Source: Citrobacter sp. Res13-Sevr-PEB04-36
GTDB taxonomy: Bacteria > Pseudomonadota > Gammaproteobacteria > Enterobacterales > Enterobacteriaceae
Assembly: GCF_015672735.1 (NCBI RefSeq)
Contig: NZ_JADABY010000064.1
Location: 1-48,270 of the forward strand
Reading direction: 5' to 3'
Length of the DNA stretch: 48,270 nucleotides
Every line of letters starts with the position of its first letter. Positions within the stretch are counted from its first letter, which is position 1. Positions 37,179 through 46,572 of the stretch are shown here, piece after piece. Position numbers and translations under genes: made by a program. The notes below the pieces were generated by a model. That model saw nothing but the letters and a program-made list of their open reading frames with translations, had not been told where the DNA came from and searched no databases.

Positions 37179-39980
37179 ATGAGGCGGATTGAGGTAATAC
37201 TGGGGGAGCTGGAACGGCTGACGCGTGGGCTTAATCTTGCCAATTTGGCGCAGGAAACGGCATTCACGGCGGAGGCTATAGGCTTCAACCTTGGGCTGGC
37301 GCGCAATTCTGTCAGTAAAGACCTCAATCAGCTATGGAACGATGGCCTGGCGATTAAAAGTCGGGGCCGTCCGGTGTTCTTCCTGCATCGTCAGGCAATT
37401 GAAATGTTGCTGGATCGCACGCTGGATGAGTCCGAACGCGAAGTGCGGTCGGTTGCCGATCTCATTGCCCATCAGGAGAGTCTGGTCTCTGACGATCCCT
37501 TTATCGGGCTTATCGGCTACGACCGCAGCCTGCGCGATGCGGTGGAAAAAGGTCGAGCGGCGGTACTCTATCCTCATGGTCTGCATGTCATGCTGACCGG
37601 CCCCTCTGGCGTAGGCAAAACCTTTTTTGCTGAGCTGATGCATCGCTTTGCCTGCGAACGCGCGACGGGAACGTCGCTGCCACCGCTGGTCTATTTTAAC
37701 TGTGCAGAATATGCCCATAACCCGGAGCTGCTTTCCTCACATCTGTTTGGTCATCGCCAGGGGGCATTTACCGGAGCAAACGAGAATAAACCCGGTTTAG
37801 TCGAACAGGCTGACGGTGGTTATCTGTTACTCGATGAGGTCCATCGACTGCCGTATGAAGGGCAGGAAAAGCTGTTCTCCATTCTCGATAAAGGCGAATA
37901 CCGGCCTCTGGGTTCGAGTGCTACGGCGCGCTCCATTTCGGTACGCCTGATTTGTGCGACGACTGAACCGGTGAGTTCGGCGCTGCTACGCACTTTCCAG
38001 CGGCGTATTCAGGTCTGTATCGATCTGCCAGGTATCCGCCAGCGTTCAATCGAAGAACAGGTTGAATTGATTGTCGGTTTCTTACAGCGTGAGAGCCGTA
38101 AAATCGAACGCACGGTAAGCATCGACAAAACGCTACTGCTCTGGCTGCTGAACAAACCGCTGGAAGGCAATATTGGCCAGCTCAAGAGCGATATTCAGTT
38201 TCTGTGCGCTCAGGCGTGGGCATCAGGGATGACGGAGCAAAGTGACACGCTACAACTGGATAAACGGCTCGCAGAAATGCCGTTTAATGCCACGGCGGAA
38301 CAGCGCCAGTTGGTTGATGTACTGTTTGTCGGAAAAGAGCGTCTGAGCGTGGATGCTCGCACGCTCCCGGCATTAAAAAACTCGCTGGCAACCGGGGCGG
38401 AAATTGAAGATAGCGATCTCTTTTACAGCTTCCTGACTCGCGAATACGTCAACCTGCGTAACAGTAATGTACCGCCAGCCGAAACGCTGGCGATACTCAA
38501 AAATAAGCTCAGTTCCATATTTGATTACGGTCTTTACAGTCGCGATAACGTGGCGCATCCCCCGCGCTATGGTGACCAGATTGAAGAACGGGTGACGTTA
38601 CTCATCGGCTGTGTTGAACAAGTGCTGGGCTTTACGCTGCCGGAAAACCTGGTGAATCCATTGCGCAAGCACCTTCTGGCGCTGATTGGTTATGTGCAGC
38701 GCGGACTTATCCCGCAGCTTTACTCCTCCAGCCTGATCCTTGATCGCTGCAAAGATGAATACGACAACGCCACGCTGTTGTGCCGAAAAATCAATGAACT
38801 GCTGTATATTCAGTGCCCGGCGACGGAAGTTGTCTGGCTATGTTTGTTCCTTAAAGAGTGTCGCCATTACCGACAGCGCATCGACGCCAGCCCCGACTGC
38901 GGTGTGGTTTTGATTGCCCACGGAGCCACCACCGCCACGAGTCAGGCGCAGTACGTGAACCGTGTGCTGGAGCGTGAATTGTTCAGCGCTATCGATATGC
39001 CGTTTGAGCAATCGGTGCATGACACACTGGAAGCGCTGACCCGGATGATCCAGACCCGGCAATACCGGCGATTAATCCTGATGGTAGATATCGGTTCACT
39101 GATTCATTTTGGTAGCACCATCAGCAAGTTATTCCAGATAGATGTTCTACTAATGCCGAATATCACCCTGACCAGCCTGCTGGAAGTGGGCCTGGACTTA
39201 AGCTATGAAACCAGCGACTTAGCGCAGTTGGCGGCGTTAATGCAGAGTAAAGATATCCCCTGTCAGCTCTGCACACCGCAGCAGGAGAACGGCGGCAAAG
39301 TACTGGTGATCTCCTGTATTACCGGCATGGGGACAGCGGAAAAAATCAAAAAGGTGCTGGAGGAGAGCTTTGGCGAACTGATGTCGCAGGACACACGGAT
39401 GGTTATCCTCGATTACAACGAAGTGCGCAGTCTGGAGCGCGTCCAACAGGCGATAAATGCCAGCGAAAGACTGGCGGGGATTGTCGGCACCTTCCAGCCG
39501 GGGTTACCGGATATTCCGTTTATTTCGCTGGAGGAGCTGTTCTCCGAGCAGGGGCCGGAGCTGGTGCTGAGCCTGCTGACGCCCGATCTCTCCAGCAGCG
39601 AGCGCCGTCTGGAGATGGAACGCAGTGCCATGCGCTTTATTAGTGCGCTGACTATGGAGAGCATCATCAACCATATTTCGGTGCTCAATCCTCAGCGTAT
39701 TCTGAAGGAAATGGAAGGCGTGCTTAACCACCTGACGGCTGCACTTTTGCTGAAACCGAGCCGTCAGGTGACACTGCGCTTCCTGATCCACTGCTGTTGT
39801 ATGGTCGAGCGTATCGTGATTAACCGCAAACCGTTACAGATGGCGCTTGAAAACAAGCCGGACCTGGACACCCACGCATTTAGTGTCATTAAATCCGCTT
39901 TCCTGCCGATCGAAGAGGCCTACGCCATTCGTTTATCGGACGCGGAATATTTTTATATCTACGAACTGTTATATAGCTGA
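37179..39980 (+). CDS. dgaR: Sigma-54-dependent, PTS-controlled activator DgaR
   Basis: A 933-residue regulator of the LevR family. A short helix-turn-helix comes first (residues about 20-65). The AAA+ domain follows at about 110-350, with Walker A GPSGVGKT, the sigma-54-contacting GAFTGA loop and Walker B LLLDEVHR. Two PTS regulation domains flank a mannose-EIIA-like segment (VVLIAHGATTATS) and an EIIB-like segment (ISCITGMGTAEK). Phosphorylation by PTS proteins should set its activity. It stands directly before the sigma-54 promoter of the dgaA-F operon and corresponds to Salmonella DgaR. Confidence 0.93.
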   Translation: MRRIEVILGELERLTRGLNLANLAQETAFTAEAIGFNLGLARNSVSKDLNQLWNDGLAIKSRGRPVFFLHRQAIEMLLDRTLDESEREVRSVADLIAHQESLVSDDPFIGLIGYDRSLRDAVEKGRAAVLYPHGLHVMLTGPSGVGKTFFAELMHRFACERATGTSLPPLVYFNCAEYAHNPELLSSHLFGHRQGAFTGANENKPGLVEQADGGYLLLDEVHRLPYEGQEKLFSILDKGEYRPLGSSATARSISVRLICATTEPVSSALLRTFQRRIQVCIDLPGIRQRSIEEQVELIVGFLQRESRKIERTVSIDKTLLLWLLNKPLEGNIGQLKSDIQFLCAQAWASGMTEQSDTLQLDKRLAEMPFNATAEQRQLVDVLFVGKERLSVDARTLPALKNSLATGAEIEDSDLFYSFLTREYVNLRNSNVPPAETLAILKNKLSSIFDYGLYSRDNVAHPPRYGDQIEERVTLLIGCVEQVLGFTLPENLVNPLRKHLLALIGYVQRGLIPQLYSSSLILDRCKDEYDNATLLCRKINELLYIQCPATEVVWLCLFLKECRHYRQRIDASPDCGVVLIAHGATTATSQAQYVNRVLERELFSAIDMPFEQSVHDTLEALTRMIQTRQYRRLILMVDIGSLIHFGSTISKLFQIDVLLMPNITLTSLLEVGLDLSYETSDLAQLAALMQSKDIPCQLCTPQQENGGKVLVISCITGMGTAEKIKKVLEESFGELMSQDTRMVILDYNEVRSLERVQQAINASERLAGIVGTFQPGLPDIPFISLEELFSEQGPELVLSLLTPDLSSSERRLEMERSAMRFISALTMESIINHISVLNPQRILKEMEGVLNHLTAALLLKPSRQVTLRFLIHCCCMVERIVINRKPLQMALENKPDLDTHAFSVIKSAFLPIEEAYAIRLSDAEYFYIYELLYS

Positions 39981-40044
39981 CCCCTTGCCTGGCGGGGCTT
40001 TACGTCCCGTTCGCTTTCCCTCTTCCCCCGCGTGACACAAATTC

Positions 40045-40060
40045 TGGCACATCCCTTGCT
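40045..40060 (+). promoter_or_regulatory. Sigma-54 promoter of dgaABCDEF
   Basis: TGGCAC-ATCCC-TTGCT matches the -24/-12 consensus TGGCAC-N5-TTGCW exactly. It is 41 bases upstream of dgaA, and the neighbouring gene dgaR encodes a sigma-54 activator. Confidence 0.95.
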
Positions 40061-40100
40061 CTGGTTACCTATGTCTATGTAATCGAGCCAGGAGGCCATT

Positions 40101-40526
40101 TTGACTACCACTGAATCCTTGCCCCAAATTCTGCTGCTGACCCATGGCGGCTGGGGGCAACAGCTTTGCAACAGCCTGCGCATGGTGACGGGCGAAATTA
40201 AAGGCGTCACGGAAATCGCGCTGATGCCCGTCGATACGCTCGGTGAGTTTTATCAGCGCGTCGAAGCCGTGGTGAAAATCATGCCGGAAGGTTCACTTAT
40301 CCTGACGGACTTCATTGGTGGGACTACCTCTAACGTGGCGGCGCGGCTGAGTGCCGATTACCCGGTGGCGGTGGTTTCCGGGCTGAATGCCTCTTTGCTA
40401 CTGGAGGCGCTGGACAGGCGTGAGCATGGTCTTCTGACCACCTGCGTGGCTGAACTTGTTGATGCCGGGCGGAGCAGTTGTCTGGACGTTGCCGCCCATG
40501 TTCGTCAATTACAACAATCAAAATAG
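40101..40526 (+). CDS. dgaA: D-glucosaminate PTS EIIA component
   Basis: A 141-residue mannose-family EIIA domain. The phosphoacceptor His lies in ILLLTHGGWGQQL (about residue 16), and the conserved DFIGGTTSNVA motif follows. It starts at TTG 40101, which has a strong GGAGG six bases before it; no ATG fits. It is the first gene of the dga operon and passes phosphate from HPr to DgaB. Confidence 0.92.
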   Translation: MTTTESLPQILLLTHGGWGQQLCNSLRMVTGEIKGVTEIALMPVDTLGEFYQRVEAVVKIMPEGSLILTDFIGGTTSNVAARLSADYPVAVVSGLNASLLLEALDRREHGLLTTCVAELVDAGRSSCLDVAAHVRQLQQSK

Positions 40527-40539
40527 GGAAGAAAACATC

Positions 40540-41025
40540 ATGGCAAACATCGTCTTATGTCGAATTGATAGCCGTCTGATTCATGGGCAGGTGGTAACGA
40601 AATGGGTTGGACAATCCCAGGCAAACCGAATTGCGGTAGTCAGTGATGAACTGGACGCCGATCCGTTTATGAAAAATATCTACCTGATGGCCGCACCGCC
40701 GAACATCAAAGTGGATTGCTACGGTAATCAGAGTTTTGCTGCCGCATGGAAAGAAAACCAGCTTGGTGACGGCAAAGTATTGGTGCTGTTTCCTTCTCTG
40801 ACGGCGATTCAGGAAGCGGTCCAACTGGGTTTTGATGTGACCACCATTCAGGTCGGTGGACTGGGCGGCGGGCCAAACCGCAAAGCGGTATTCCAGAACA
40901 TTACGCTGGATGAAAAAGACGTCGGCATTTTGGGTGACCTGAAAAACCGCGGGATTCAGGTGTTCTTCCAGACCATCCCGGAAGATAAGCCGCAGTCGCT
41001 GGACGATATCCTGAAAAAATTCTAA
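40540..41025 (+). CDS. dgaB: D-glucosaminate PTS EIIB component
   Basis: A 161-residue mannose/fructose/sorbose-family EIIB with the active-site His in RIDSRLIHGQVVTKW (about residue 16). I start at ATG 40540 (MANIVLCRID), behind GGGAAG; an in-frame start at 40456 lies inside dgaA. It phosphorylates the incoming substrate held by DgaC and DgaD. Confidence 0.94.
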   Translation: MANIVLCRIDSRLIHGQVVTKWVGQSQANRIAVVSDELDADPFMKNIYLMAAPPNIKVDCYGNQSFAAAWKENQLGDGKVLVLFPSLTAIQEAVQLGFDVTTIQVGGLGGGPNRKAVFQNITLDEKDVGILGDLKNRGIQVFFQTIPEDKPQSLDDILKKF

Positions 41026-41048
41026 CCCTTTGATAATGGGATAACACT

Positions 41049-41798
41049 ATGGATACTTTAGTCTTCGCAAGCCTGATGGGGTTGTATTACTGGTTTGCCC
41101 GTTTACGTTTAGGCTACACCTTCTCCGCCATGCTGCTTCAGCCCGTTGTCATTGCTGTTTTTGTGGGCTTGCTTTTAGGCAACATGGAAACTGCGATGAT
41201 CATTGGCGCAGGTATGCAGCTGGTTTACCTTGGCGTCACCTCCACTCCGGGCGGTAACGTCCCGTCAGACCCCGCGCTGGCCGCCTGTATCTCGATTCCT
41301 ATCGCCGTGAAAGCGGGAATGGACCCGAATCTGGCCATTGCGCTGGCGATCCCGTTTGGCGTGATAGGCGTGTTCCTTGACCAGTTGCGCCGTACGTTGA
41401 ACGCGGCGTGGGTACATATGGCGGATAAGCATGCGGAAACGGCGAACATGGCAGGCATTATGCGCTGTGCTTTCCTTTATCCGGCGTTGCTCGGCCTGGT
41501 ACTACGCTTTCCGGTGGTCTTTGCCGCCAACTATTTTGGTCAGGACGTGGTGGAAAGCTTCCTCAAGCTGATGCCACACTGGCTGACCCACTCCTTTGAA
41601 ATTATGGGCGGCATTCTGCCTGCGCTGGGCTTCGCCATCACCATTATGGTGATCGGTAAAAAAAGCCTGCTGCCGTGGTTTATCGGTGGATTCTTTGCCG
41701 TGCTGTACCTGAAGGTGGACATCATGGCGATGGCAATCTTTGGTACCTGCGTGGCCTTCCTGATTAAAGGTCTGGCGAAAAATGAAGGAGCAGCATGA
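41049..41798 (+). CDS. dgaC: D-glucosaminate PTS EIIC component
   Basis: A 249-residue membrane protein of the mannose-family EIIC type (ManY-like), with about seven helices and the conserved TSTPGGNVPSDPALAA loop. It forms the transport channel together with DgaD. Its stop overlaps the dgaD start (ATGA). Confidence 0.94.
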   Translation: MDTLVFASLMGLYYWFARLRLGYTFSAMLLQPVVIAVFVGLLLGNMETAMIIGAGMQLVYLGVTSTPGGNVPSDPALAACISIPIAVKAGMDPNLAIALAIPFGVIGVFLDQLRRTLNAAWVHMADKHAETANMAGIMRCAFLYPALLGLVLRFPVVFAANYFGQDVVESFLKLMPHWLTHSFEIMGGILPALGFAITIMVIGKKSLLPWFIGGFFAVLYLKVDIMAMAIFGTCVAFLIKGLAKNEGAA

Positions 41799-42655
41799 TG
41801 AGCAGCGACGTAATGCAGAATGAACTGGTCGAGCGCGCACGAGAAAGCGGCACGCTGACCAAGGCCGACATCACCAAAGCCTGGTTTATTTATTGGCTGG
41901 GTGCGGAAGTCTCCAGCTCTTATGAGCGTTTGCAAAGCCTGATTTACTGCGCCTCAATGACGCCGATCATCAAAAAGCTCTACCCGCAAAAAGAAGAGCA
42001 GGTTGAAGCGCTAAAACGCCATCTGAACTTCTTCAACTCGGAACAGACGTTTGGGGCGGTGATTCAGGGGATCTCCATTGCGATGGAGGAGCAAAAAACG
42101 CGTGGTGAACCGATCAGCGACGCCTCTATCACCGGGATTAAAACGGGTTTGATGGGGCCGCTGGCCGGGATGGGGGACTCCATCATTTGGGCCGCCGTAA
42201 TGCCGCTGTTAATCGCTATTTTCATCCCATTCGCCGCCAATGGCAGTGCGATGGGCGGCATTGTCCCCTTAATTCTCTATCCTGCTATTACGCTGGCGAT
42301 AAGCTACGGCATGGTTCACAAAGGCTACACGCTGGGGCGCGACTCAATAATCGGTCTGCTGCAAGGAGGGAGAATTAAAGAGCTTATCTACGGCGCGAAC
42401 GTGTTGGGCCTGATCATGATGGGGGCGCTGTCTGCAAGCTACGTCAAGATTACGACACCGTTAAAGCTTAGCGCCCTGAAAGGCTCGGAAGTGGTGGTGC
42501 AGCAAATCCTCGACTCTATTGCCCCTGGCCTGTTGCCGCTGGCGGCGGTATTCGCTATTTACTTCTATCTGGTGAAGAAAGGGCCGCGTTACACCACCAT
42601 TTTGCTGTCGATTGTGGCGCTCAGCGTGGTTTGTTCGCTGTTGGGAGTGTTGTAA
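41795..42655 (+). CDS. dgaD: D-glucosaminate PTS EIID component
   Basis: A 286-residue mannose-family EIID (ManZ-like). The N-terminal cytoplasmic region contains FFNSEQTFGAVIQGISIAMEE-type family motifs, followed by GPLAGMGDSIIWA and C-terminal membrane helices. The EIID subunit is unique to this PTS family. It overlaps dgaC and is three bases upstream of dgaE. Confidence 0.94.
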   Translation: MMSSDVMQNELVERARESGTLTKADITKAWFIYWLGAEVSSSYERLQSLIYCASMTPIIKKLYPQKEEQVEALKRHLNFFNSEQTFGAVIQGISIAMEEQKTRGEPISDASITGIKTGLMGPLAGMGDSIIWAAVMPLLIAIFIPFAANGSAMGGIVPLILYPAITLAISYGMVHKGYTLGRDSIIGLLQGGRIKELIYGANVLGLIMMGALSASYVKITTPLKLSALKGSEVVVQQILDSIAPGLLPLAAVFAIYFYLVKKGPRYTTILLSIVALSVVCSLLGVL

Positions 42656-42658
42656 ATC

Positions 42659-43768
42659 ATGACACAAAATATCTATCAACAACTGGGACTAAAGCAGGTG
42701 ATTAACGCCTGCGGCAAGATGACGATCCTGGGTGTCTCCAGTGTTGCGCCAGAAGTGATGCAGGCAACGGCGCAAGCGGCTTCAGCCTTTGTTGAAATTG
42801 ACCGGCTGGTGGACCGTACCGGCGAGTTGGTTTCCCGCTATACCGGTGCCGAGGATAGTTATGTCACCTCATGCGCCTCGGCAGGGATTGCCATTGCCGT
42901 GGCTGCCGCAATCACCCGTGGCGATCCGCTCCGGATCACGCTGATGCCAGATAGCACCGGTATGGCAAACGAAATAGTTATGCTGCGCGGGCATAACGTG
43001 GATTACGGTGCGCCAATCACCAGTGCGATTCGCTTAGGCGGCGGACGGGTGGTGGAAGTCGGCTCAAGTAATCTGGCGGCCCGCTGGCAGTTGGAAAGCG
43101 CGATTACCGACAATACCGCCGCGCTGCTGTACGTAAAATCGCACCACTGCGTGCAGAAAGGTATGTTAAGCATTGCGGATTTTGTGCAGGTCGCACAGGT
43201 TCACAACCTGCCGCTGATTGTCGATGCCGCCGCCGAGGAGGATTTGCACGCCTGGGTGGCGAGTGGTGCCGACATGGTGATTTACAGCGGGGCAAAAGCG
43301 TTCAACGCGCCAACCTCCGGGTTTATTACCGGCAAGACACCGTGGATTGCCGCTTGTAAAGCGCAGCACCACGGTATTGCCCGGGCGATGAAAATCGGCA
43401 AGGAGAACATGGTCGGGCTGATTTATGCGCTGGAAAACTACCATCAGGCGCAAACTGTAGTCACCGCAGATCAGCTACAGCCCGTAGCGGCAGCGATTTC
43501 TGCCATTCGTGGACTGGAGGCTGATATTGAGCAGGATGAAGCCGGACGTGCTATCTGGCGTATTCGTGTCCGGGTGAATGTACAGGCGCTAGGTATTGAC
43601 GCCCGTGAAGTCGAAGCACAGCTACGCGGTGGTGATATCGCCATTTACGCTCGCCGTTACAATCTCCACCAGGGCGTCTTTAGCCTTGATCCGCGTACGG
43701 TCGCAGAAGGGGAAATGGCGCTGATCGTTGCACGACTGAAGGAGATTGCAGACCATGCAGCAGATTAA
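42659..43768 (+). CDS. dgaE: D-glucosaminate-6-phosphate ammonia-lyase
   Basis: A 369-residue PLP enzyme of the SelA-like fold type I group. The start (QLGLKQVINACGKMTILG) is typical, and the PLP Lys lies in VIYSGAKAFNAPTSG. It matches Salmonella DgaE, which converts D-glucosaminate 6-phosphate to 2-keto-3-deoxy-6-phosphogluconate and ammonia. It overlaps dgaF by 14 bases. Confidence 0.93.
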   Translation: MTQNIYQQLGLKQVINACGKMTILGVSSVAPEVMQATAQAASAFVEIDRLVDRTGELVSRYTGAEDSYVTSCASAGIAIAVAAAITRGDPLRITLMPDSTGMANEIVMLRGHNVDYGAPITSAIRLGGGRVVEVGSSNLAARWQLESAITDNTAALLYVKSHHCVQKGMLSIADFVQVAQVHNLPLIVDAAAEEDLHAWVASGADMVIYSGAKAFNAPTSGFITGKTPWIAACKAQHHGIARAMKIGKENMVGLIYALENYHQAQTVVTADQLQPVAAAISAIRGLEADIEQDEAGRAIWRIRVRVNVQALGIDAREVEAQLRGGDIAIYARRYNLHQGVFSLDPRTVAEGEMALIVARLKEIADHAAD

Positions 43769-44498
43769 TTTTTATCGTCAACGTGTGGCGATTAACGTGC
43801 TGGCAAAAGATATTGCCAATGCCAGGGAAATCTACGACGCCGCCGAGGGCCATGCGGTAATCGGCGTGCTCTCCGCGCAGTTTGCCTCAGTAGAAGACGG
43901 CATTCAGGAGGTCAAACGCTGGATGGCGCAGGTGCCTTCCATCTCCGTGGGGCTGGGAGCCGGAGATCCGGCGCAGTATTACAAAGCAGCGATGATCGCA
44001 TCTGCGGTTCATCCGGCGCACGTCAACCAGACCTTTACCGGTAGCGGTTTTGCGGCTGGCGCGCTGGCGGCAACGGGGGGCGAACAGACGCACATCAACG
44101 CGCTGGTTAGCCCGACAGGTACGCCGGGTGAGGTGCTTATTTCCACCGGGGTTAGCAGCAGCAAAGGGACACCTGCTCGGGTTCCCTGTGATGCGGCGGT
44201 GCGTATGATGCAGGATTCAGGGGCGCATGCGGCGAAGTTTTTCCCTATGGGGGGCGAGAAGTCGCTACCTGAGCTGTATGTGCTGGCGACGACCGCCGCG
44301 CGCAACGGAATGACGCTAATTGAACCGACCGGCGGAATCGATCTTGATAATTTCGGCATCATATTGCAAACCTGCCTGGAAGCAGGCGTATCACGCGTGA
44401 TGCCACACGTTTACAGCTCAATTATCGATCCGCAAACCGGCAATACCCGGCCAGAAGATATCCGCAGATTAATGGAGATCGTAAAAGGCCTGGTGTGA
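43755..44498 (+). CDS. dgaF: 2-keto-3-deoxy-6-phosphogluconate aldolase (DgaF family)
   Basis: A 247-residue aldolase (PF07071-type), unlike the Eda family in sequence. It splits KDPG to pyruvate and glyceraldehyde 3-phosphate at the end of D-glucosaminate breakdown. Conserved blocks include GLGAGDPAQYYKAA, KFFPMGGEKSLPEL and IEPTGGIDLDN. I start at ATG 43755, ten bases after AAGGAG; the TTG at 43746 is only one base from that site. It is the last gene of the operon. Confidence 0.92.
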   Translation: MQQINFYRQRVAINVLAKDIANAREIYDAAEGHAVIGVLSAQFASVEDGIQEVKRWMAQVPSISVGLGAGDPAQYYKAAMIASAVHPAHVNQTFTGSGFAAGALAATGGEQTHINALVSPTGTPGEVLISTGVSSSKGTPARVPCDAAVRMMQDSGAHAAKFFPMGGEKSLPELYVLATTAARNGMTLIEPTGGIDLDNFGIILQTCLEAGVSRVMPHVYSSIIDPQTGNTRPEDIRRLMEIVKGLV

Positions 44499-44531
44499 TA
44501 GTGCCTCCTGCATATAACCCCCGACATACAG

Positions 44532-44562
44532 GCCCGGTAAGCGTTATCGCCACCGGGCATTT
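44532..44562 (+). terminator. Hairpin after dgaF (REP-like, possible terminator)
   Basis: GCCCGGT (44532-44538) pairs with ACCGGGC (44552-44558), and ATTTTT follows. The arm GCCCGGTAAGCG is also that of REP units, so this may be a lone REP acting as an mRNA end. Confidence 0.65.
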
Positions 44563-44710
44563 TTGCGAACATTATTCCCTGAAAATGTATGCATTGCAGT
44601 TGAGAGTTTTTATCCTACAAAGCGCCTCGCAGGCTTAAAAGTTGCCTGATGTGGATAATGCGATAGGCGAGTAAGGTCCCGTCATCTTGTACTGCAGGTG
44701 ATGGATCGCC

Positions 44711-45364
44711 ATGAAAAAAAACATGACCTCTACGCCGCATGATGCGGTGTTTAAAAGGTTTTTAGGCCATCCGGAAACGGCGCGGGATTTCCTGGATATC
44801 TGGCTTCCGGAATCGCTACGCGACCTTTGCAACCTGAACACACTGAAGCTTGAATCCGGTAGTTTTGTGGAGGAAGACCTGCGGGCCAGTTATTCCGATG
44901 TACTGTGGTCACTGCAAACAACGAAGGGAAGGGGCTATATCTATGCGCTGATTGAACATCAAAGCTCGCCGGATGCCCATATGGCATTTCGGCTGATGCG
45001 CTATGCCATTGCCGCGATGCAGCGTCATCTCGACGCCGGGAATAAAGCGTTACCCCTGGTGGTGCCGATACTTTTTTACCATGGTGTGGAAAGTCCATAT
45101 CCCTTTTCGCTGAGTTGGCTGGATGAATTTGCAGAGCCAGAGATAGCGCGACAGCTTTATGATGCACCGTTTCCGTTGGTGGACATCACCATGGTGTCTG
45201 ATGATGAAATTATGCAGCACCGGCGGATGGCTTTGCTGGAGCTTGTTCAGAAGCACATCCGCGAGCGTGATCTGATGCTATTGGTGGATAAGCTGGCGGT
45301 CCTACTTGTTAAGGAACACGCTAATGACAGCCAAATAGAAACGCTGTTTAATTACTTGCTATAG
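44711..45364 (+). CDS. Rpn-family nuclease, truncated by an amber codon
   Basis: A 217-residue product with the PD-(D/E)XK core of the recombination-promoting nuclease (transposase_31/YhgA-like) family. Visible active-site residues are Asp63 (SDVLW), Glu82 and Gln84 (ALIEHQSS). The frame ends at TAG 45362-45364, yet the same frame continues after it with family sequence (ATQFEAFIRKLAGRVPLHKERL) to a TAA at 45601, giving 296 residues if read through. The family usually runs about 290-310 residues. So the nuclease core is intact but its C-terminal part is cut off. It may be a recent loss-of-function change. Confidence 0.85.
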   Translation: MKKNMTSTPHDAVFKRFLGHPETARDFLDIWLPESLRDLCNLNTLKLESGSFVEEDLRASYSDVLWSLQTTKGRGYIYALIEHQSSPDAHMAFRLMRYAIAAMQRHLDAGNKALPLVVPILFYHGVESPYPFSLSWLDEFAEPEIARQLYDAPFPLVDITMVSDDEIMQHRRMALLELVQKHIRERDLMLLVDKLAVLLVKEHANDSQIETLFNYLL

Positions 45365-45439
45365 TCTGGCAGTGCGACCCAATTTGAGGCGTTTATTCGT
45401 AAGCTGGCCGGGCGCGTTCCCCTACACAAGGAGAGATTA

Positions 45440-45601
45440 ATGACCATTGCTGAATGCTTACGTGAGTCGGGGAGAAAAGAAGGAAAACTGGATGAAGCGT
45501 TGCGGATTGCACATGCCATGCTTGAAAAGGGTATCGATCGCGACCTGGTGCTACTGATTACCGGGCTTTCCATTGATGAGCTGATGGAACACTCCGACTA
45601 A
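45440..45601 (+). CDS. Small C-terminal Rpn product (RpnS-like), internal start
   Basis: A 53-residue open frame, in register with the rpn gene but beyond its amber stop, begins at ATG 45440 with AAGGAG nine bases upstream. It reads MTIAECLRESGRKEGKL and ends LITGLSIDELMEHSD. Work on E. coli rpn genes has described short C-terminal proteins made from internal starts that counter the toxic full-length nuclease. This frame fits that pattern in position and ribosome site. That it is translated here is inferred. Confidence 0.55.
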   Translation: MTIAECLRESGRKEGKLDEALRIAHAMLEKGIDRDLVLLITGLSIDELMEHSD

Positions 45602-45725
45602 TCTCCTTTATTTCCGTTATGCCTTTTTCTTCTTGCTGATGCTTTTTCGTTTTTTAAACCGCAGCGGCCTTCCCGCTATAGTCATTTCATTACTCAATGG
45701 GCGGTTAATTCAAAAGGATAAAAAC

Positions 45726-46544
45726 GTGAAGCTGAAGAAACCATATTTTGGGGCCGGGGCTGCGGTATTGCTGGCAGGATTACTGCTGGCAGGTTGTGAC
45801 CAGCAAAGCAGTGATGGAAAACACATTAAAGTCGGCGTGATTAACGGCGCAGAGCAGGATGTGGCAGAGGTCGCGAAGAAAGTGGCCAAAGAGAAGTACG
45901 GACTCGATGTTGAGCTGGTGGGTTTTAGTGGTTCGTTGCTGCCCAACGATGCAACTAATCATGGTGAGCTGGATGCCAACGTCTTCCAGCATCGTCCGTT
46001 CCTTGAACAGGATAATAAAGCGCATAATTACAAACTGGTGGCGGTGGGCAATACCTTTGTCTTCCCGATGGCCGGTTATTCGAAAAAAATCAAAAGCGCG
46101 GCAGAGCTAAAAGACGGCGCGACGATTGCGATACCTAACGATCCCACTAACCTCGGACGCGCGCTGTTGCTGCTGCAAAAAGAAAAATTAATTACGCTGA
46201 AAGACGGTACCGGTCTGCTGCCGACAGCGCTGGATATCACCGATAATCCGCGTCATCTGACAATCATGGAGCTGGAAGGCGCACAGCTGCCGCGCGTGTT
46301 GGACGATCAGAAAGTGGACGTGGCGATCATCAGTACCACCTATATTCAACAAACTGGGCTTTCTCCGGTACATGACAGCGTATTTATCGAAGATAAAAAC
46401 TCGCCGTATGTGAATATTCTGGTGGCGCGAGAAGACAATAAAGATGCCGGGAACGTAAAAGAATTCCTGCAATCCTATCAGTCTCCGGAAGTCGCTAAGG
46501 CGGCGGAGAAAATCTTTAATGGTGGCGCGGTACCGGGCTGGTAA
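45726..46544 (+). CDS. nlpA: Inner-membrane lipoprotein NlpA (MetQ family)
   Basis: A 272-residue lipoprotein starting at GTG 45726 (read MKLKKPYFGAGAAV), with AAAGGAT upstream. The lipobox LLLAGC gives a lipidated Cys at about residue 23, and the following DQ suggests the inner-membrane retention signal (Asp at +2). The mature part is a substrate-binding protein of the MetQ family (HIKVGVINGAEQDV, NDPTNLGRALLLLQ) and matches E. coli NlpA. A longer frame from 45633 does not fit. It stands without transporter partners, as in E. coli. Confidence 0.94.
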   Translation: MKLKKPYFGAGAAVLLAGLLLAGCDQQSSDGKHIKVGVINGAEQDVAEVAKKVAKEKYGLDVELVGFSGSLLPNDATNHGELDANVFQHRPFLEQDNKAHNYKLVAVGNTFVFPMAGYSKKIKSAAELKDGATIAIPNDPTNLGRALLLLQKEKLITLKDGTGLLPTALDITDNPRHLTIMELEGAQLPRVLDDQKVDVAIISTTYIQQTGLSPVHDSVFIEDKNSPYVNILVAREDNKDAGNVKEFLQSYQSPEVAKAAEKIFNGGAVPGW

Positions 46545-46572
46545 TAACCCTCTGTAGCCGCGCCGCTCGGTG

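Noticed and set aside
45633-45725. N-terminal extension of NlpA
   Set aside because: The extension would bury the signal peptide and lipobox. GTG 45726 gives a normal lipoprotein start.
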